A DNA stretch of 5,486 nt, taken from positions 1 through 5,486 of the forward strand of contig JACRDZ010000110.1 of the NCBI GenBank assembly GCA_016212735.1, in the 5' to 3' direction. The notes below the pieces were generated by a model. It did no database searches. It worked only from the letters and a program-made list of their open reading frames with translations, and had not been told where the DNA came from. Positions 1 to 5,486 of this stretch are shown one piece after another. The translations under genes and the position numbers were made by a program. This stretch comes from Candidatus Firestoneibacteriota bacterium (lineage in GTDB: Bacteria; JACRDZ01). Each line of letters opens with the position of its first letter. Within the stretch, counting starts at the first letter, position 1.

Positions 1-228
1 CTAGATGGAAGCGGATATCCTGATGGTTTAAAAGATAGAGACATATCTATTTCCGTAAGAATATTAACTATAGTTGATATTTATGATTCCCTTACATGCG
101 AAAAACCGTATAGAGATAAAATCCCCATTCCCGAAGCTATTAAAATTATGCAAGAAGAACAAATAAAAGGATGGCTGGATGGCGATGTGTTAGAAATTTT
201 TTTAAATAAAGTAATATACTCAAGATAA
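1..228 (+). CDS. HD-GYP domain protein, C-terminal fragment (probable cyclic-di-GMP phosphodiesterase)
   Basis: Reading frame 1 is open from the window edge to TAA and gives the last 75 residues of a protein whose start lies outside. The fragment opens with DGSGYPDGL, the GYP signature that names the HD-GYP family. It continues with RILTIVDIYDSLTCEKPYR (residues 20-38), which matches the family's second hallmark (R-I-x-x-I-x-D-x-Y-D-A-L-T-x-x-R-P-Y-R), including the metal-binding Asp at 26. The C-terminal helix (WLDGDVLEIFLNKV) is where the domain normally ends, so the catalytic domain is the last domain of the protein. Family members hydrolyse the second messenger cyclic di-GMP in the cytoplasm, usually under control of an N-terminal receiver or sensor domain, which cannot be seen here. 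The HD metal-binding residues and the HHE before DG also lie upstream, so activity cannot be verified. The gene converges on the minus-strand small-protein unit, with a hairpin between them. Confidence 0.9.
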   Translation, partial: LDGSGYPDGLKDRDISISVRILTIVDIYDSLTCEKPYRDKIPIPEAIKIMQEEQIKGWLDGDVLEIFLNKVIYSR

Positions 229-233
229 ACAAT

Positions 234-265
234 AAAAAAAGGATACCGATTATTCGATATCCTTT
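234..265 (-). terminator. Intrinsic terminator between convergent genes, best oriented for the minus strand
   Basis: Positions 238-248 pair with 255-265: eight continuous base pairs (AAAGGATA with TATCCTTT), one C-A mismatch, then two C-G pairs closing a six-base loop. On the minus strand the stem is followed directly by a seven-T run (complement of A234-A240), the classical intrinsic-terminator form, so it should end the small-protein transcript that stops at 287. On the plus strand only TTTAAA follows the stem, so termination of the HD-GYP transcript would be weaker. It begins 9 bases after the HD-GYP stop codon and may act in both directions. Confidence 0.75.
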
Positions 266-286
266 AAACATACAGATTCAAAATAA

Positions 287-391
287 TTATTTCTTAATAA
301 GTTTTCCAGTGATTACCAATACAACAAAATCCACAATAACTATTAATAATAAACCCATGCTTAAATTTATTCCTGGAGGTATTCCATGCAT
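287..391 (-). CDS. Tiny single-pass membrane protein, 34 aa, unknown function
   Basis: This small ORF starts MHGIPPGINLSMG and ends GKLIKK. Its start is supported by a strong Shine-Dalgarno sequence (AAGAGGAG, 400-407 on the complement) 8 bases before the ATG, which is better than chance for this A+T-rich region. Residues 10-29 form one hydrophobic segment of mostly Leu, Ile and Val, with an Asp at residue 21 in its middle, followed by Lys30, Lys33 and Lys34. By the positive-inside rule the C-terminus would be cytoplasmic. It lies 27 bases downstream of the 66-aa membrane protein on the same strand and 22 bases before the terminator stem, so the two are probably co-transcribed. I do not recognise the family. 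A buried acidic residue in a lone helix often marks a subunit that pairs with a partner, and the 66-aa neighbour is the obvious candidate (inference). The ORF could in principle be spurious, but the ribosome site, membrane-helix composition and neat fit between gene and terminator argue that it is real. Confidence 0.65.
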   Translation of the reverse strand: MHGIPPGINLSMGLLLIVIVDFVVLVITGKLIKK

Positions 392-418
392 TTTTTTATC
401 TCCTCTTAAATAATAATT

Positions 419-619
419 TTAGTGACTTAAAAACTCTGTTATTTCAGCTAATAATTCATGTATAATATGATTTCCGATTAAAACAAATAAATTCAATAAA
501 GTATAAGCTATTGCGCAAGTCCAAATCCAAGTGAGAACTTTAACTCTAAACGCTGGTTCATGATGCTCGATAACTTCGTGATGTGATTCTCCATGACTCT
601 CTGTGTGTGCTTCTTCCAT
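419..619 (-). CDS. Small membrane protein with His/Glu-rich N-terminus, 66 aa, unknown function
   Basis: Residues 1-22 are extremely rich in His and Glu: six His (5, 9, 13, 14, 19, 20), including two HH pairs, and seven Glu. After Arg25 and Lys27 a single hydrophobic segment (about residues 29-49, starting LTWIWTCAIAYTLL) forms a membrane helix containing Cys35. A short amphipathic tail follows with His51, His54 and a terminal His66. The basic residues just before the helix suggest that the His-rich end is cytoplasmic. The ATG at 619 is preceded by AAGGGGGG with a 6-base spacer, a convincing ribosome site. The gene is first in a two-gene unit with its own promoter upstream (684-727). His/Glu clusters of this kind bind divalent metals such as Zn, Ni or Cu in known proteins, so a metal-related role is possible, but nothing here proves it. 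I do not recognise a family. Confidence 0.8.
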   Translation of the reverse strand: MEEAHTESHGESHHEVIEHHEPAFRVKVLTWIWTCAIAYTLLNLFVLIGNHIIHELLAEITEFLSH

Positions 620-683
620 ATTATTCCCCCCTTATATTTTTAAATATTTATTTGGTTTTTATTAGGTTTATAAATAGTTTAAA

Positions 684-727
684 ATTATATCATCTAATAA
701 GATACATTAATTTATTATTAATGTCAA
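684..727 (-). promoter_or_regulatory. Promoter region of the two small membrane protein genes
   Basis: Two sigma70-type signals are read on the minus strand. A perfect -35 TTGACA (722-727) is followed after 17 bases by TATCTT (699-704, 4 of 6 matches). A little downstream lies a perfect extended -10, TGATATAAT (684-692), which needs no good -35. Either would give a leader of roughly 60-75 bases before the ATG at 619. Which one is used cannot be decided by eye. The position, just after the stop codon of the upstream gene at 739, indicates that the small-protein pair is transcribed independently of the envelope cluster, with possible readthrough. Confidence 0.6.
704..724. repeat. Perfect 8-bp inverted repeat inside the promoter spacer (possible operator)
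   Basis: ACATTAAT (704-711) and ATTATTAATGT's last eight bases ATTAATGT (717-724) are exact reverse complements separated by five bases. The palindrome fills the space between the TTGACA -35 and the TATCTT -10, overlapping both slightly, a typical position for a repressor operator. Each arm has only one G/C base, so such a repeat is less surprising in this A+T-rich background. As an RNA hairpin it would be weak, which makes a DNA-binding site the better reading. No regulator can be named. Confidence 0.4.
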
Positions 728-738
728 GTTTTTTTTAC

Positions 739-1179
739 TTACTTATTTATTTTTTTCGGAACATCCGTAACATATAGAACAATAGCATCTTTTTCATCTC
801 TATATCGAAATTTTTCACCTGTTTTACTATAAAGTATTTCTGCAATTTTTTTTCGCAGCCATGGTTCATTTAATTTATCAGTAAGTAATTTTTTTAATTC
901 AAATAATATTTGTTCATCTATTTTTAAATTAGATAATGCTAAAGCAGCATAGTAACGGATCCATGTATCTTTTTCGTTATTTAAAGCTAAAATAAAAAAG
1001 TTTCTATAGCTATCATCAGCAATATCTCCCAGCAAATCCATGGCAAAAAGCTTTGAAAGATAATTAGTGCTGCGTGCGGCTTCAGATAATATTAAAGGAT
1101 CATATGCCTCTTGAGAAAATACAGAAGAACATGACATCCATAAAATAATAAAAATAATGATACTGGCTTTTTTGTTCAT
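739..1179 (-). CDS. Small exported protein with HEAT-like helical repeats, 146 aa
   Basis: The protein begins with a signal sequence: MNKK, a hydrophobic core (residues 5-15), then MSCSSVFSQ. It may be cut by signal peptidase I after Ser22 (V-F-S/Q). Cys17 could alternatively be lipidated, but WMSC is a poor lipobox, so lipoprotein status is open. The mature part is alpha-helical, with three helix-pair units of HEAT/armadillo character at about residues 38-67, 70-100 and 104-118. The hallmark is W-I-R-Y-Y-A-A-L-A-L-S-N-L (73-85), echoed by W-L-R-K-K-I-A-E-I-L (107-116). Such repeats serve as protein-binding scaffolds. A longer version from a GTG at 1188 is possible, but that GTG is part of the ribosome site, so ATG 1179 is the better start. 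It is the third gene after the MlaD-like and NHL/coiled-coil genes, 69 bases after the latter's stop, and probably belongs to the same transcript. Its function is unknown; a role supporting the neighbouring envelope proteins is inference. Confidence 0.8.
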   Translation of the reverse strand: MNKKASIIIFIILWMSCSSVFSQEAYDPLILSEAARSTNYLSKLFAMDLLGDIADDSYRNFFILALNNEKDTWIRYYAALALSNLKIDEQILFELKKLLTDKLNEPWLRKKIAEILYSKTGEKFRYRDEKDAIVLYVTDVPKKINK

Positions 1180-1185
1180 GATATT

Positions 1186-1191
1186 CACCTC
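1186..1191 (-). promoter_or_regulatory. Shine-Dalgarno site that fixes the start of the HEAT-like protein gene
   Basis: On the minus strand GAGGTG lies 6 bases before ATG 1179. The GTG at 1186-1188, which would add three residues, is the tail of this site and has no ribosome site of its own at a suitable distance. This decides for the ATG. Confidence 0.75.
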
Positions 1192-1248
1192 ATATTTATT
1201 TGCAACTAAATACCTTCCACCTTCGGTCTATCAACCTAATAGTTATAT

Positions 1249-2472
1249 TTATTTTATAATAAATTTTAAAATGTTATTATTTGCAGAATCGACTACATAT
1301 AAGGATTTTTTAGAATCGACTGCAATGGAAACAGGTTTTATTATTTCACCCGGATGAATACCGTATTTACCAAAACTGCACAAAGGGCGACCTTCTTCAT
1401 CATATATATATATGCGATCATGGTTAATCCCATAAAAAATTCTGTCATTATCCACTATTATATTTACACATTCCCATAAAGGTACACCTTGAGCAGGAAC
1501 TATAATTGGAATACGTTTTACTATTTGCTCTTGATTGTCAACAATTTTAATCATGTATTTACGTTCACGATCTGTTTCAATCTGTTTATCCAATTCTTTC
1601 AATTTCAACCTTGCTTCTTTTTCTTTTTGCTGTAATTCATATTTTCTATCAGCAATGCTAATTTGCAAGTCTTCTTGTTTTTTGCGTAAATCATATTGTT
1701 GAGTTTGATAATCATATAAATCCTCTTTTTTACGCTTTATATCATCATATAAGTTATTTAACCGGTTATTATAATCAATTTGCTGATCATGCGGTAATGA
1801 TGACATGAAAACATTGCTTTTCCATATATGTTCATAACCATCAATTAATTTATTTAGCGTCCATTGCATTTCTATCATTTTTTGCTCATTGTCTTTATAT
1901 TGTCTTCTATAATAATCGTAATCTCTAAAAAACGGACTGTCTTTTGTATCTAATTTTTCTCTTTCCTCTACGTATTCGTTAATATCTTTAATCAAATTTT
2001 CACGTTCATAGGAATAATTTTCATACACATCTCTTTTGCTTAAAAAATAATATTGTTCCTTTTTATCAATGTGAATAAATTCATCTCCAGGTATAATATC
2101 CAAAGTATAAACTAATTTTCCCACATCATTTATTTTTTTGATAATATTTTTATCTCTTATAAACATATTGCCCGCAGCATCAATATTAATCGGGATTTGC
2201 TCAAGTTCATCTTTTTGTTTGGATAATTTACCGGCTGTATCAAATTCGAATGAGCCTTTTTGGTTTATCACATGTAAAATATTATTGTTATCTAAAAAAA
2301 TTTCACCTGTAGTATTTGGAATGGAATAATTGAAACGATATGTTACTGCTTGATTATCATAAAATATATATCCGATACCTTCATCATTTTCAGCATAAAT
2401 AGGGCATGTAATTGTTAATATACTAAATAATAATATTATTAAATTTTTTAAAAAAAACATTTTAGTAATCAT
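1249..2472 (-). CDS. Exported NHL/beta-propeller-like protein with a long internal coiled coil, 407 aa
   Basis: ATG 2472 follows AAAGGG with a 7-base spacer. Residues 1-27 are a Sec signal peptide (hydrophobic core 6-22, likely cut after Ala27 in PIYA/EN), so the protein is periplasmic or outer-surface. Residues 31-145 are short beta-strand blades of the type 'I/F-x-D-x-x-G-x-x-F/Y-V' (GEIFLDNNNILHV, NIDAAGNMFIRD). Residues about 150-305 form a highly charged helical stretch rich in Lys, Glu, Asp, Gln and Tyr with coiled-coil periodicity, clearest from 232 to 302. Residues 330-407 return to strands and end in a textbook NHL blade: FGKYGIHPGEIIKPVSIAVD, then SLYVVDSANNNILKF. Too few blades are visible for a standard six-bladed propeller, so it may be partial, may oligomerise, or may have degenerate blades. 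It starts 40 bases after the MlaD-like gene and is probably in its operon. The gene family is not one I can name; a structural or scaffold role in the envelope is inferred from location and coiled coil. Confidence 0.85.
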   Translation of the reverse strand: MITKMFFLKNLIILLFSILTITCPIYAENDEGIGYIFYDNQAVTYRFNYSIPNTTGEIFLDNNNILHVINQKGSFEFDTAGKLSKQKDELEQIPINIDAAGNMFIRDKNIIKKINDVGKLVYTLDIIPGDEFIHIDKKEQYYFLSKRDVYENYSYERENLIKDINEYVEEREKLDTKDSPFFRDYDYYRRQYKDNEQKMIEMQWTLNKLIDGYEHIWKSNVFMSSLPHDQQIDYNNRLNNLYDDIKRKKEDLYDYQTQQYDLRKKQEDLQISIADRKYELQQKEKEARLKLKELDKQIETDRERKYMIKIVDNQEQIVKRIPIIVPAQGVPLWECVNIIVDNDRIFYGINHDRIYIYDEEGRPLCSFGKYGIHPGEIIKPVSIAVDSKKSLYVVDSANNNILKFIIK

Positions 2473-2512
2473 ATTATTTCCCTTTCATTGATTTTTATTT
2501 TACAAACATATT

Positions 2513-4147
2513 TTATTTAAATGATACTAACCCCATTAAATACTTAACATCTTTATCTTCTATTAAATATCTCATCCCAGCGTAATATCTTTCCTTGTTC
2601 AACATATTATCAACACCAAAAGTAAAATAAGTATTTTCATAAATACCTAATTCGTTAGAAAATCTCAATGCCGGTTTCCCTTCTTGATTAAAATTAAAAG
2701 CTGTGAACCCCGATGAAAGCTTATTATTAAGCAGCAAATAATTTGCTCCGACTCCACCGGTAGATTCAATAACCCCGGCGCGAAGAATTAATTTATCAAA
2801 GAAGAGCTGCCCTACCTCAACAGAGACTTTGCTGTTATCAGTTTCCCCTGCATTATTAAGTTCTACTTTATAATATTTTCCAGGCCGCGGTTCAAATTTA
2901 AAGATAAAAGCGTTTTTAAAATCCTTCTTTATGCTATTTTTAGTATTAGGAAAACGATAATCTAATTCGTATCCCCAGAAAGTTCTAATATCGGATATTT
3001 TTGTTATAACTTTACGAGAATCTATTACCAGTTCATTAATATTTTGATATAAATTTTTGTCAGTAACAAGCTGCCCTATTGTTCCTTCACCGCGATTTGC
3101 TTTGTCTGTAAGATCACGCAATGAAGACAAAGTCATTTTCAATTCCGGTGTAATCGATCTTGCTTCTTCTACGGTCTTATTTAAATTGTAATATAATGTT
3201 GAATCATTAACTAATTTTCCGAGTGTCCCTGGTCCTTTTTCGATTTTTTCCGAAATTGCAACAAAAGTATTTGTCATTTGATTTAACTTGTTTGTTATTG
3301 ATTCCATATTAGATAATACAATCGAAAGCTTTTTTTGGTTCTCATCAGAAAATTTATTTATTGATTTTGTTAAAGCCAGAAGTTCATCAGCCAGATCAAC
3401 AGTTTTTTTATCTAAAGAAGATGTAAGAGAATGGATGTTAGTTAAAATATTATTAATTTTTTCTTTGCTGCCGGATGACATATCTTTTAAATCATTTGAA
3501 AAAGAACTGAAATTTTGAGATGTCAATTGAATGTTTTTTTGATTAACACTGATCATTTTATTCAAATTTTCAAAAATACTATTTATTAAAGCTTGATTTT
3601 GTTTTATTAAGGCATTTAACCCTTGTGAAGTTTCAGCCATATTGGTCATTATAACATCCATATTGGCTTTTGATTTTTCACTTACAACAATATCAAGTGT
3701 TTGCTGCAATTTTAAAGTTAATGATTTAGTGTCAGACATTATTTCTCCAACTCCTACAGGATCAGTACCGATTAAGGGGGGATCGCCTTCCTGATAAAAA
3801 GGCGAGTCTGCGGGAACAGTTTTTATATCAATGTAACTTTCGCCGATTAATCCTTCCGAGCTAATAAATATTTGAGAATTTTTTTTGATTTTTGTATCTG
3901 AAGTATCTAATTGAACAATTACTATAACTTTATCATTATCAAGGTCAATTTTTAATACTTTTCCAATAATAACTCCGGAGATTCTAGCGTTAGCATTTAG
4001 TTTAAGATTTCCGACATAATTAAAAGCTATTGGGATTTCAGGACCAAGGTGTTTGAAAGGATTTAATTTACCAACGGAAAATGTCATGCTAAGAAGAAGT
4101 ACCATGGCTATGAGTGACATTAGTCCGACTTTGAGCTCTTGTTTCAT
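2513..4147 (-). CDS. mlaD: MCE/MlaD-family phospholipid transport protein with predicted C-terminal outer-membrane beta-barrel, 544 aa
   Basis: ATG 4147 follows AGGGGA on the minus strand. The domains in order are an inner-membrane anchor (about residues 7-26), an MCE domain (36-113) and a long Ser/Asn/Lys-rich helical region (135-388). The MCE domain carries the characteristic ARISGVIIGKV (54-64) and the SSEGLIGESYIDI element (96-108). The helical region includes two copies of a G-x-G-T-L/I-G-x-L-V motif (305-323 and 353-371) that I recognise from many MCE proteins. Residues 389-543 form a C-terminal domain of about eleven alternating amphipathic strands. MCE proteins bind lipids as ring-shaped hexamers and move phospholipids between inner and outer membrane with the MlaE permease and MlaF ATPase. 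E. coli MlaD is about 180 aa. This much longer form resembles the trans-envelope MlaD described in Veillonella, where the helices cross the periplasm and the end inserts in the outer membrane. MlaE/MlaF genes are not adjacent. The MCE assignment is firm, the barrel is predicted from pattern, and the symbol denotes family membership only. Confidence 0.88.
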   Translation of the reverse strand: MKQELKVGLMSLIAMVLLLSMTFSVGKLNPFKHLGPEIPIAFNYVGNLKLNANARISGVIIGKVLKIDLDNDKVIVIVQLDTSDTKIKKNSQIFISSEGLIGESYIDIKTVPADSPFYQEGDPPLIGTDPVGVGEIMSDTKSLTLKLQQTLDIVVSEKSKANMDVIMTNMAETSQGLNALIKQNQALINSIFENLNKMISVNQKNIQLTSQNFSSFSNDLKDMSSGSKEKINNILTNIHSLTSSLDKKTVDLADELLALTKSINKFSDENQKKLSIVLSNMESITNKLNQMTNTFVAISEKIEKGPGTLGKLVNDSTLYYNLNKTVEEARSITPELKMTLSSLRDLTDKANRGEGTIGQLVTDKNLYQNINELVIDSRKVITKISDIRTFWGYELDYRFPNTKNSIKKDFKNAFIFKFEPRPGKYYKVELNNAGETDNSKVSVEVGQLFFDKLILRAGVIESTGGVGANYLLLNNKLSSGFTAFNFNQEGKPALRFSNELGIYENTYFTFGVDNMLNKERYYAGMRYLIEDKDVKYLMGLVSFK

Positions 4148-4183
4148 GAAATCCCCTGATTATATATATTAAATAATGTATAA

Positions 4184-4212
4184 ATATTACTTCCACAATA
4201 ACTAATTGTCAA
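4184..4212 (-). promoter_or_regulatory. Promoter of the mlaD-like envelope gene cluster
   Basis: On the minus strand a perfect -35 TTGACA (4207-4212) is separated by exactly 17 bases from TAATAT (4184-4189, 4 of 6 matches to the -10 consensus). The expected transcript start near 4177 leaves a leader of about 30 bases before the ATG at 4147, containing the ribosome site. No other promoter of this quality is seen between the three downstream genes, which supports a single operon. Confidence 0.65.
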
Positions 4213-4295
4213 CCGATTTTTAAGAAGTTAATTGCCGGTTATAGAATAATAGCAGTCATATGATTTATTGTTTAATTCAATAAATATAAGTTAAT

Positions 4296-4325
4296 TTGAC
4301 AAATATATATATATTCTGATAACAT
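4296..4325 (+). promoter_or_regulatory. Promoter of tsf-pyrH
   Basis: A perfect -35 TTGACA sits at 4296-4301. The -10 is less clear: GATAAC (4318-4323, spacer 16) or TAACAT (4320-4325, spacer 18), each 4 of 6. The spacer is an alternating AT run (4303-4314). Transcription from here would give a leader of about 60 bases, holding a small hairpin and the AGGAGG site, and would make tsf the first gene of its own operon. Confidence 0.6.
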
Positions 4326-4390
4326 TAGAAAATTATGCTTATCTAAAAAAGATAAACAATTATATATTTAAACCAGGAGGAATATTAATT

Positions 4391-4993
4391 ATGTCACAGA
4401 TTAGTCCGGAATTAGTAAGAGAACTACGTGAAAAAACAGGTGCGGGTATTATGGAATGCAAAAAAGCACTGGAAGAAAAAAATGGAAATATGGAAAGCGC
4501 TATTGAGTATTTAAGAGAAAAAGGGATAACAAAAGCAGTAAAGAAAGCCTCCAGAGAAGCTTCTGAAGGATGTGTGGGTACATATATCCATGCTGGCGGA
4601 AAAATCGGAGTTCTTCTTGAGCTTAATTGCGAAACCGATTTTGTTGCTAAAACAGATGAATTTCAAAGTTTATTAAAAGACATTGCTATGCATATTGCTG
4701 CAATGGATCCATCATATATTCAAAAAGAGGATGTTCCTCAGGAAATAATTGAAAAAGAGAAAAAAATTTATAAGGAACAGCTTGCAGGTTCCGGTAAACC
4801 GGATAATATATTGGATAAAATCGTTTTAGGTAAAGTTGCGAAATATTTTACAGAAGTTTGTTTACTCGATCAGCCTTTTGTTAAAACTCCAGAAAAGTCA
4901 ATACAGGATATGATTAGAGAAAGCATTGCCAAGCTTGGTGAGAATATAGTTGTCAGACGTTTTACAAGATATAAGATCGGGGAAAAAGCATAA
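4391..4993 (+). CDS. tsf: Translation elongation factor Ts, short form, 200 aa
   Basis: EF-Ts is the cytoplasmic guanine-nucleotide exchange factor that releases GDP from EF-Tu so that it can reload GTP and aminoacyl-tRNA. The N-terminal UBA-like domain (residues 4-45) carries the family signature LREKTGAGIMECKKAL (12-27). The core carries ETDFVAKTDEF (81-91), equivalent to the E. coli TDFVA-EF-Tu contact including the Asp-Phe pair. The KPDNILDKIVLGKVAKYF and LLDQPFVK stretches (136-165) and the ending LGENIVVRRFTRY are also standard. At 200 aa it is the short form found in Thermus, cyanobacteria and several deep lineages, lacking the duplicated core subdomain and coiled-coil insert of the roughly 280-aa E. 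coli protein. ATG 4391 is preceded by CCAGGAGG with a 10-base spacer. pyrH follows after 25 bases. The usual upstream partner rpsB is absent: the gene is preceded by its own promoter and a divergent gene. Confidence 0.97.
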   Translation: MSQISPELVRELREKTGAGIMECKKALEEKNGNMESAIEYLREKGITKAVKKASREASEGCVGTYIHAGGKIGVLLELNCETDFVAKTDEFQSLLKDIAMHIAAMDPSYIQKEDVPQEIIEKEKKIYKEQLAGSGKPDNILDKIVLGKVAKYFTEVCLLDQPFVKTPEKSIQDMIRESIAKLGENIVVRRFTRYKIGEKA

Positions 4994-5018
4994 TGAATCC
5001 AGGAAAAGGGGATAATAA

Positions 5019-5486
<468 letters not shown>

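Noticed and set aside
583..777. Plus-strand 64-codon open frame rich in Leu/Ile/Phe/Tyr
   Set aside because: It overlaps the start of the 66-aa gene, its promoter and the end of the HEAT-like gene on the other strand; its hydrophobic composition is what complementary A+T-rich DNA gives, and it has no clear ribosome site.
1180..1248. Possible separate promoter (TTGATA then TATTTA) and a small tandem GAAGGT repeat before the HEAT-like gene
   Set aside because: The -10 matches only 3 of 6 positions and the repeat is very short; readthrough from the upstream genes is the simpler explanation.
1285..1321. Direct repeat of AGAATCGACT, two copies 27 bases apart
   Set aside because: Both copies encode the Val-Asp-Ser of successive strands in the NHL blade, so coding periodicity explains them.
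1446..1454. DnaA-box-like TTATCCACT
   Set aside because: A single imperfect copy inside a coding sequence, with no cluster or origin-associated genes.
3288..3518. Plus-strand 76-codon open frame
   Set aside because: Lies wholly inside the mlaD-like gene in antisense and has no recognisable features.
4211..4240. AACCG...CGGTT inverted repeat between the divergent promoters
   Set aside because: Five-base arms with a 20-base gap are expected by chance; too weak to call an operator.

Overview
The window is strongly A+T-rich, densely coding, and almost certainly from a diderm (outer-membrane-bearing) bacterium. The best evidence is a long MCE/MlaD-family protein on the minus strand whose C-terminal third reads as an outer-membrane beta-barrel. 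A short-form (200 aa) EF-Ts and an HD-GYP phosphodiesterase fragment also fit a free-living bacterium. I cannot place the lineage from sequence alone. The long, barrel-ended MlaD is typical of deep-branching diderms (diderm Bacillota, Margulisbacteria/Elusimicrobiota-like groups and similar), and I offer that only as a guess.

Layout: (1) 1-228, plus strand, the 3' end of an HD-GYP gene. (2) 238-265, an intrinsic terminator whose T-tract favours minus-strand transcripts. (3) 287-727, a compact minus-strand unit encoding two tiny single-pass membrane proteins (66 aa His/Glu-rich and 34 aa; the second is newly called here), with its own promoter carrying an 8-bp palindrome. (4) 739-4147, three minus-strand genes for envelope proteins: MlaD-like tether, exported NHL/propeller protein with a long coiled coil, small exported HEAT-like protein. 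(5) 4148-4390, a divergent intergenic region with a sigma70-type promoter on each strand. (6) 4391-5486, plus strand, tsf followed by pyrH (cut by the window end).

Functionally, the tsf-pyrH pair is the ordinary translation/nucleotide block, although rpsB, which normally precedes tsf, is not adjacent. The minus-strand cluster looks like an envelope module. The MlaD-like protein has an inner-membrane anchor, a lipid-binding MCE domain, about 250 helical residues and a barrel, which is the architecture of a periplasm-spanning phospholipid conduit. The two exported proteins downstream are probably co-transcribed and are candidate partners, but no function can be assigned to them from sequence. 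The MlaE permease and MlaF ATPase that such a protein needs are not encoded here.
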